From NCBI GenBank assembly GCA_052034865.1, contig JBPOIC010000009.1:1-64000 (forward strand): DNA of 64,000 nucleotides. Direction: 5' to 3'. The stretch is from JBPOIC01 sp052034865 (GTDB taxonomy: Bacteria; UBA10199; JADFYH01). Under the pieces are notes generated by a model. It made no database searches, was not told the origin of the DNA, and was given only the letters and a program-made list of their open reading frames with translations. Positions 58,939 to 64,000 of the stretch are shown one piece after another. A program made the translations under genes and the position numbers. The first letter of the stretch is position 1. The number at the start of each line of letters is the position of its first letter.

Positions 58939-60197
58939 AGTGGGTTTTTTATCATCGGGGTGTGGAGTGCGATGGAAATTCTCCCTGGGAAAAACCGCTC
59001 GGTGGAACAGAATCTGCGCTGATATTGATGGCACGGGCTTTGGCGGTTCTCGATCAGGATGTTCATGTCTTTACCGAAACCCGACATCCGGGAATTTATA
59101 CAGGGGTCGAATACCATCGCTGGGAAGATTTTGAGCGCTTTGCACATTTTCACCCAATCGATATCTTTATTGGCATTCGCCAGCTACTGCCTTTTCTGGC
59201 CCGTCGCTTTGGCCGCATGCAGATCTATTTTTCTCCCGATGCCTGGGATCAGCCATTTTTGCATGAGGCCTTTCAGTTCCAGACCTGCATCGAAAATCAG
59301 AATTACCAAATCAGACTCTATCCCCTCCATCAGCTTTTAAGCACCATCGATAGGGTTTTCTGTGTCGGACACTGGCAGGCGGAGACGTTTGTCACTCATC
59401 TGAAAATTCCACGCGAAAAAATTTATGTGACAGCGAATGGTGTCCATCTTGAGGATTTTCATCCACTCCCGCTTAAAAATCGCAAACGCCAGCTGGTGTA
59501 TTCCTCCACGCCGTTTCGCGGTCTGGAATATCTGCTCAAATATTTTCCGCACGTACGCTCACAAGTCCCGGAAGCTCAGTGTGTGGTGCTTAGCGGGATG
59601 CAGCTTTACGGATTGAGTCGTGATGAAGATCAGGAAAAATTTGCTTCAATTTATCAACTTGCTCAGCAGCCCGGAGTGATTCTTTCGACCCCCCTTGCCA
59701 AAAAGGAAATGGCACGTGTGCTTAGCGAAAGCCGCGTTTTGGCCTATCCGAACACCTTTCCGGAAACTTTCTGTATCGCCGCGCTGGAGGCCCAGGCGGC
59801 GGGGCTTCCGATCGTCACGACCGAGAGTGGGGCTCTTTGCGAGCGGGTTCATGAAGGGGAAGATGGCTATTTGATTTCAGGTCATCCGTCTCAATCTGCC
59901 TATGCCGAGCGCTGGATAGAGAAAGTCATTCGTCTTCTCACCGAGGATGCCGAGTGGGAATCGATGAGTGAGAAGGCTTTGATTCAGGCAAAAAATTTCT
60001 CCTACCTAAAGCTGGCAGCGCAGTGGATTGAGTATTGTCAGGACTTTCTGAATTCAAATCCTCAAGGCATTCCCACCTCTTTTCAAATTCAGGATTTAAA
60101 GATTCAATTGCCATCCTCTTCATCTTCTCTTCATACGATTTCTAAAGAAATCCTTAAAACCCTTGTCCAGCAGGCATTGAGTCAGGCGCGCTGGTAG
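58926..60197 (+). CDS. GT-B (GT4-like) glycosyltransferase
   Basis: About 423 aa. The N-domain has WEKPLGGTESALILMARALA, the GG..ar...LA acceptor-side loop. The C-domain has KIYVTANGVHLEDFHPLPLK, YSSTPFRGLEYLLKYFP, LAYPNTFPETFCIAALEAQA and GLPIVTTESGALCERV, with the E-x7-E pattern of retaining GT4 enzymes. The start at 58926 overlaps the Maf2 end by 13 bp and has GGGAGG 5 nt upstream; an ATG at 58845 lies in Maf2. It ends the glycosylation block. It may extend or decorate the flagellin glycan; donor and acceptor are unknown. Confidence 0.86.
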   Translation: MPRMKWVFYHRGVECDGNSPWEKPLGGTESALILMARALAVLDQDVHVFTETRHPGIYTGVEYHRWEDFERFAHFHPIDIFIGIRQLLPFLARRFGRMQIYFSPDAWDQPFLHEAFQFQTCIENQNYQIRLYPLHQLLSTIDRVFCVGHWQAETFVTHLKIPREKIYVTANGVHLEDFHPLPLKNRKRQLVYSSTPFRGLEYLLKYFPHVRSQVPEAQCVVLSGMQLYGLSRDEDQEKFASIYQLAQQPGVILSTPLAKKEMARVLSESRVLAYPNTFPETFCIAALEAQAAGLPIVTTESGALCERVHEGEDGYLISGHPSQSAYAERWIEKVIRLLTEDAEWESMSEKALIQAKNFSYLKLAAQWIEYCQDFLNSNPQGIPTSFQIQDLKIQLPSSSSSLHTISKEILKTLVQQALSQARW

Positions 60198-60244
60198 GGG
60201 GATGGGGAAGAAGAGACAGGGGGAAAGAAGATAAAATTCAGAAG

Positions 60245-60377
60245 GACGACAATTTCGTTTTTGCGAGCGGAACGTCTTGTCGTTTTGTAGGGGCGAGGCT
60301 TGCCTCGCCCTTTCGAATTCAAAAGTCGGGGCGTATTGCAATACGCCCCTACGACAGGGCAATGACGACAATTTCGT
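60245..60377. repeat. Palindromic MITE-like element between direct repeats
   Basis: A non-coding gap with layered symmetry. Direct repeats GACGACAATTTCGT at 60245-60258 and 60364-60377 enclose an inverted-repeat unit (60278-60356) whose ends read TGTCG-tttt-GTAGGGGCG and, inverted, CGCCCCTACGACA. Inside are a hairpin with 9-bp arms GGGCGAGGC/GCCTCGCCC and a 2-base loop (60291-60310) and a perfect 22-bp palindrome, GGGGCGTATTG and its complement (60328-60349). No transposase is present. It may be a dispersed repeat family that also works as a bidirectional terminator between the convergent glycosyltransferase and sod genes. Confidence 0.75.
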
Positions 60378-60409
60378 ATTTGTGTTTCATTACACGAAAA
60401 ACTTCTTTT

Positions 60410-61009
60410 TCATCCCTGCACCTCATCAAAACGCTGTGCCACATCCTCCCAGTTCCACACATTCCAGACGGCTTCAAAAAAATCGGCTTTTTTATTTTGA
60501 TATTGAAGATAGTACGCATGTTCCCACGCATCCAGGACCAGCAGGGGAGTGCTTGCCTGGACGAGGTTGGATTGATGGTCATAGATCTGTTCAATGAGAA
60601 GCTGCTCGCTTAAAGGATCCCATACCAGGGCAGCCCAGCCTGATCCCATGATGCTTCCTGCCACAGCGTTGAGCTGTTTTTTAAATTTTTCAAATCCTCC
60701 AAAATCGCGTTCGATTGCCTGGGCAAGCTCTCCTGAAGGTTTCCCCCCTGACTTTGGGGCCATGTTTTTCCAGAAGATGGAATGCAGCACATGGCCGGAA
60801 ACATTGAAGGCGAGCGATTTCTCAAGACTGGCAATCTGGGCAAAATCTTCTTTTTGCCTGGCTGCTTCCAGCTTTTCCAAAGCGACATTTGCGCCCGAAA
60901 CATAATTGGCGTGGTGTTTTTGATGATGGATTTCCATGATCTTTCCGGAGATGTGGGGCTCGAGGGCCGAGAAATCATAGGGGAGATCGGGTAGGGTGTA
61001 GGATGACAT
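60410..61009 (-). CDS. sodA: Superoxide dismutase, Fe/Mn family (Mn-like)
   Basis: Converts superoxide to oxygen and peroxide in the cytoplasm. About 199 aa. YTLPDLPYDFSALEPHISGK is the family start. Metal ligands: the His in MEIHHQKHHANYV, the second His in GHVLHSIFW, and Asp and His in LVLDAWEHAYYLQY. The Gly four residues before the second His, where Fe enzymes have Gln, together with the Gln in YDHQSNL, points to the Mn or cambialistic type. The ATG at 61009 is chosen for AGGAGG 5 nt upstream; ATGs at 61012 and 61033 are less well placed. Not flagellar. Confidence 0.95.
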   Translation of the reverse strand: MSSYTLPDLPYDFSALEPHISGKIMEIHHQKHHANYVSGANVALEKLEAARQKEDFAQIASLEKSLAFNVSGHVLHSIFWKNMAPKSGGKPSGELAQAIERDFGGFEKFKKQLNAVAGSIMGSGWAALVWDPLSEQLLIEQIYDHQSNLVQASTPLLVLDAWEHAYYLQYQNKKADFFEAVWNVWNWEDVAQRFDEVQG

Positions 61010-61031
61010 CATTTCCTCCTTCTTTGCGGAC

Positions 61032-61050
61032 AAGGGGACAATGTCCCCTT
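61032..61050. repeat. Short perfect inverted repeat upstream of sod
   Basis: AAGGGGACA, one base, TGTCCCCTT: 9-bp arms with a 1-base centre. It lies about 23 bp before the sod start, in the likely leader. It could be an operator or a member of a dispersed repeat family. No T-run follows, so it is not an obvious terminator. Confidence 0.5.
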
Positions 61051-61109
61051 ACGTTCCATCTCATAAATATTGCGGAGAGGATCCTGAAGGAAAGAGTGAC
61101 TGATTAAAA

Positions 61110-64000
61110 TTAATGAAGGAGTTTGCGAATCAGCAGGTGCGAAATATAGCTCATATGACCCGTGAGGACAAAACGCTTGGTGATCATCTGAGCCCAGTTG
61201 GGATTGTTGTGTTTGAGCATGCCGCCGTTTTGCTCATCGTGGGCGTCGGTGAGTGCGCCTCCCTGGCCGCCGGAGTTGAATTCATCCAGCAAGACCGCTT
61301 CAGGAGAAGGTTTGATAAATAAGGCATTGGCTGGAATGTGGCCACTATTGACCACATAGTCTGCATATCCATTCCGAACTTCCCGAAAGGCGTCCGCCAG
61401 ACTGGGACCCTGAGGATCTTTGGGATCGGCCGGGTTTTCCATGAGGACTCGTGCCTTGCCAAAACGATTCATGAGGTTGGCATCCAGCGCATAGCGAACA
61501 GGCTCGCCATTCAGATTTTCCTGGGTGGGATTCATCGCCACAAAAAGTGCGTCCACAAAAGACAGGCGATATAAAAGAGAGGGCAGATCTCTTAACTTTG
61601 TAAATCGCGGGGGAAGGGGAATGACACTGACTCCGTTTTTGCGCAAGTCCTCCATCTGACTTCTAAATTCAGTCTGGCTGGCAGCGGGCACTTTATCTAG
61701 ATCCTCATTAAAGTAATAAACGACGGGTTGTTCGATGGAGGGATGGAAGAGATTCTTATCAACTGAGAGCCGGAAGGCCAGTTTCATGACTTCTGATTCT
61801 GAAAGGCCCATCACTCCCACACGATCCAGATGAGTCGAGTACGGAATCATATGGGTAAGAGGAATCCCGCGCACGGAAGAAACCCACCCGTAAAGGCCTG
61901 AAGCTCCGCACGGCGCCGAGACAGATCCTCCTGTATCCGTTCCAATCGCCAGGCGTACTGGAAAATCCTTGAGCCCTAAAAGATAGGCCTCTGCAGAAGA
62001 AGAGCCTGCGGTATCATAGCCTGGTTTTACAGCATTGCCGACGGCCCCGTAGCCGTTTTCAAGCCCGGTTCCTCCCATGGCTCCTGCTGTTAAATTGCAA
62101 GGGATGGGAATGTAGCCTTCTTCGATCAGCTTTTGAACCAGGGGACTCATCGGCATGTCTTCGACATGAAGATTTTTGGATCCGGCATTCACAACCTGAT
62201 CGAGTCCTCCAAAAAGATCTTTTACCAAAATGAATCTCTTAACGGTTTTTGTTTGATCTGCTTCGCTCACCAGGGCCTGAATTTTCTTTCCAAGGATTGT
62301 GTCTTTAAGACTCCTTGGAAAAACAGCGCCGTCGTCTGCAACCGGGTGGCTCAAGATCATATTGTAGATATCCTGATGTGAAAAAGCGCCCCGCTGCAAT
62401 TCCTCAATATATTTTTTATCGGATAAATTTTTAATCGAGGCACGTGCAGCTTTTCGATTGGCGGTGTCTTCTTCCGCTGCGTGCCTAGCATAAGTGGAGG
62501 GGATGGCTGTTTCTGCCGGGATTTTGCTATCCGTCAAAGGATAGCCATTGTCTTGAAGCCCGTAGCAATCCTTGTAGAGAGTATCTGGAATCTCGTCTTT
62601 ATGCAGTTGAGGCGAAAATAAACGGACGTTTTCCTGTAGATCTTTCAAAAGCTCGCGACATAGTTTTAGCTTGGCGTAGGAGTCTGCGAGATAATCGGCT
62701 GCTTCCTTGGGCGCCAGCGGGCGGATGGCCGCGCGGGCACGTTCTATTACGGTCGCCTGATCGCGTTTATTCCAGTAGCGTGTGCGGTCCGCAAGATTTT
62801 CATAGAGTGCTGGAGAGAAATCAAAGCGTAAGCTTCCCCGCAAAATATTGGAGAGTGCAACACCTACGGAGGGTGCAACGCCTACCAACAGTCCCAACGC
62901 AAGATTTCCAAGGCTTTGAGGCGTGGCAGCAGGATTTTGGCTGAACCAGTGCAGACCAACGAGAAAGGGGGTGAGAACAACTCCCAGATTGGCCACCCGA
63001 GTGGCGATTCTTCCCAAATCTTCCTGATAGGCCTTTCTGAAGGCTGAAAAACGGGGCTCACCGCGCCCCTCGTGGACCCAGTTTTCGACGCTGGCGGTCA
63101 TGCGCCGGACGCGGTCAAAGGCTTTATCGGCGGATTCTTCAATGTAAGTTTGATAGGCGGGGTTTTGTTTTAAAAACCCTGCGTTTCTCTCTTTTCTCGT
63201 TTTTTGGATTTCGGGATCGGTTTGATGCCCCTTTGGCTTCAGATGGGCGGGATCTGTTTCAAGCATCCAGTGAGTGAGGGCGTAAAAATCGCTGATCTTC
63301 TCCAGGCTCTGATCCAGGGCATTAGTGGCGAAGTCAATTCTACGATTAAATTCAATTCGTTGTTGAGGAATGAGTGTGAATAAATTTGGAAGCTCAAGCT
63401 GACACCTAACAAAATCGCCCAGCGCTTTTGAATTTTTTAGAAGTTCGTTTTGTGCCTGATGATAGTTTTCCAAAAGAGCTGAGATTTCCTCAAGGGTTTG
63501 AGCCGATCTTTTTCGTCCACTTTCCACTTCATTCCGAACAATTTCATCTTTTGTTTTGCTGGCATCCAGGGTTTGCCCGTTTGCATTCAAGCTGCTTTCT
63601 TTTGCCGCTGCAATGCGCATGGGTCTTTCATCCCTTTCATCCCGTTGCTCATCAAGGGCCAGCGAAAGTTTGGCAGCAAGTTGTTCGTGAATTCTTTTCA
63701 ATGCCTGAAATCTGATATTCAGACTTCCCAAATAGCGTATCACATGAGTGAATTCGCTCAGTCGACCTGTCTGACTTGCACATTCTTCAAAAAGCACAGC
63801 GAGTTGTTTCAGATGCTTCTCGCTCAACTCCATTGATTTTTTAAGCTCCTTCTCCTGCGATCTCATGTAATCAATCCGACCGATTTTTTCCGCAGAGATT
63901 CGTGCCTCTTTTTCTGCCTGGGCCCCGCGATAGAGGGAGTAGCCCGTCACCGCCGTCGAGCCTAAAGAGAAGAGAAATAAAATTCCATAAGCCAGATGGC
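61110..64000 (-). CDS. Membrane-anchored amidase-signature protein (runs off right edge)
   Basis: At least 962 aa; the frame stays open past a GTG at 63950 to the window edge, and the added residues (YGILFLFSLGSTAVTGYSLY) form a membrane helix, so the true start is outside. Residue numbers here count from the GTG. A coiled-coil-rich part follows to about 300, a second hydrophobic region (LGVVLTPFLVGLHWF, LALGLLVGVAPSVGVAL) at about 320-370, more helix, then an amidase-signature domain from about 490. The triad appears complete: Lys of ILVKDLF (about 575), Ser of YDTAGSSSAEAY (about 648) and Ser of GTDTGGSVSAPCG (about 675). No gatB or gatC is near, so it is not a tRNA amidotransferase subunit by context. 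Substrate unknown. Confidence 0.8.
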   Translation of the reverse strand, partial: HLAYGILFLFSLGSTAVTGYSLYRGAQAEKEARISAEKIGRIDYMRSQEKELKKSMELSEKHLKQLAVLFEECASQTGRLSEFTHVIRYLGSLNIRFQALKRIHEQLAAKLSLALDEQRDERDERPMRIAAAKESSLNANGQTLDASKTKDEIVRNEVESGRKRSAQTLEEISALLENYHQAQNELLKNSKALGDFVRCQLELPNLFTLIPQQRIEFNRRIDFATNALDQSLEKISDFYALTHWMLETDPAHLKPKGHQTDPEIQKTRKERNAGFLKQNPAYQTYIEESADKAFDRVRRMTASVENWVHEGRGEPRFSAFRKAYQEDLGRIATRVANLGVVLTPFLVGLHWFSQNPAATPQSLGNLALGLLVGVAPSVGVALSNILRGSLRFDFSPALYENLADRTRYWNKRDQATVIERARAAIRPLAPKEAADYLADSYAKLKLCRELLKDLQENVRLFSPQLHKDEIPDTLYKDCYGLQDNGYPLTDSKIPAETAIPSTYARHAAEEDTANRKAARASIKNLSDKKYIEELQRGAFSHQDIYNMILSHPVADDGAVFPRSLKDTILGKKIQALVSEADQTKTVKRFILVKDLFGGLDQVVNAGSKNLHVEDMPMSPLVQKLIEEGYIPIPCNLTAGAMGGTGLENGYGAVGNAVKPGYDTAGSSSAEAYLLGLKDFPVRLAIGTDTGGSVSAPCGASGLYGWVSSVRGIPLTHMIPYSTHLDRVGVMGLSESEVMKLAFRLSVDKNLFHPSIEQPVVYYFNEDLDKVPAASQTEFRSQMEDLRKNGVSVIPLPPRFTKLRDLPSLLYRLSFVDALFVAMNPTQENLNGEPVRYALDANLMNRFGKARVLMENPADPKDPQGPSLADAFREVRNGYADYVVNSGHIPANALFIKPSPEAVLLDEFNSGGQGGALTDAHDEQNGGMLKHNNPNWAQMITKRFVLTGHMSYISHLLIRKLLH

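Noticed and set aside
61110..64000. Glutamyl-tRNA amidotransferase subunit GatA
   Set aside because: The domain signature is shared, but length, membrane helices and lack of gatB or gatC neighbours argue against it.

Overview
The window is about 64 kb of a flagellar gene region from a motile, diderm (Gram-negative) bacterium. The outer membrane is implied by an L-ring lipoprotein (FlgH), a P-ring protein (FlgI) and a secreted FlgA. The phylum cannot be fixed from this sequence alone. No rRNA, tRNA or CRISPR array is visible. No che genes are in the window.

Layout: (1) 1-4071, a partial flagellin on the minus strand diverges from fliD-fliS-fliT-like and a small protein that looks like an atypical PilZ domain. 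(2) 4185-10439, minus strand: a degenerate hybrid histidine kinase, a sigma-54 activator of the FlgR/FleQ type, a secreted 757-aa TPR protein and a lytic transglycosylase. (3) 10836-19828, plus: flgF-flgG-flgA-flgH-flgI-flgJ (a rod-binding domain fused to an M23 peptidase), then flgM-flgN-flgK-flgL and a GNAT acetyltransferase. (4) 20057-21983, motA-motB. (5) 22017-31450, mostly minus: a tightly overlapping nine-gene operon starting pseB-pseC-pseI and ending with pseG, for a pseudaminic-acid-type nonulosonate, flanked by a SpsF-type cytidylyltransferase and a PIG-L deacetylase. (6) 31816-52538, plus: flgB-flgC-fliE-fliF-fliG-fliH-fliI-fliJ-motE-like-fliK-flgD-flgE-fliL-fliM-fliN-fliO-fliP-fliQ-fliR-flhB-flhA-flhF-fliA. 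(7) 52546-60197, plus: a glycosylation block (GT2-TPR, TPR, two Maf/DUF115 proteins, a GT-B glycosyltransferase). (8) 60198-64000: a palindromic repeat element, a superoxide dismutase and a very large membrane-anchored amidase-family protein that runs off the right edge.

Regulation can be read from promoter motifs. Sigma-54 signatures (TGG-N10-GC type) lie before the lytic transglycosylase, flgF, flgB and pseB, and a further one overlaps the fliM start. Sigma-28 signatures (TAAG/TAAT-N15-GCCGTT) lie before flgM and fliD, with a looser one before flagellin. This fits a hierarchy: the sigma-54 activator switches on the basal body, the export gate and the nonulosonate operon; fliA, at the end of the large operon, then drives filament genes, with FlgM as its checkpoint. 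The pseB and flgB promoters are divergent sigma-54 sites in one intergenic region, which ties sugar synthesis to basal-body assembly. The Maf proteins would transfer the sugar to flagellin. That last step is inferred from family knowledge and context.
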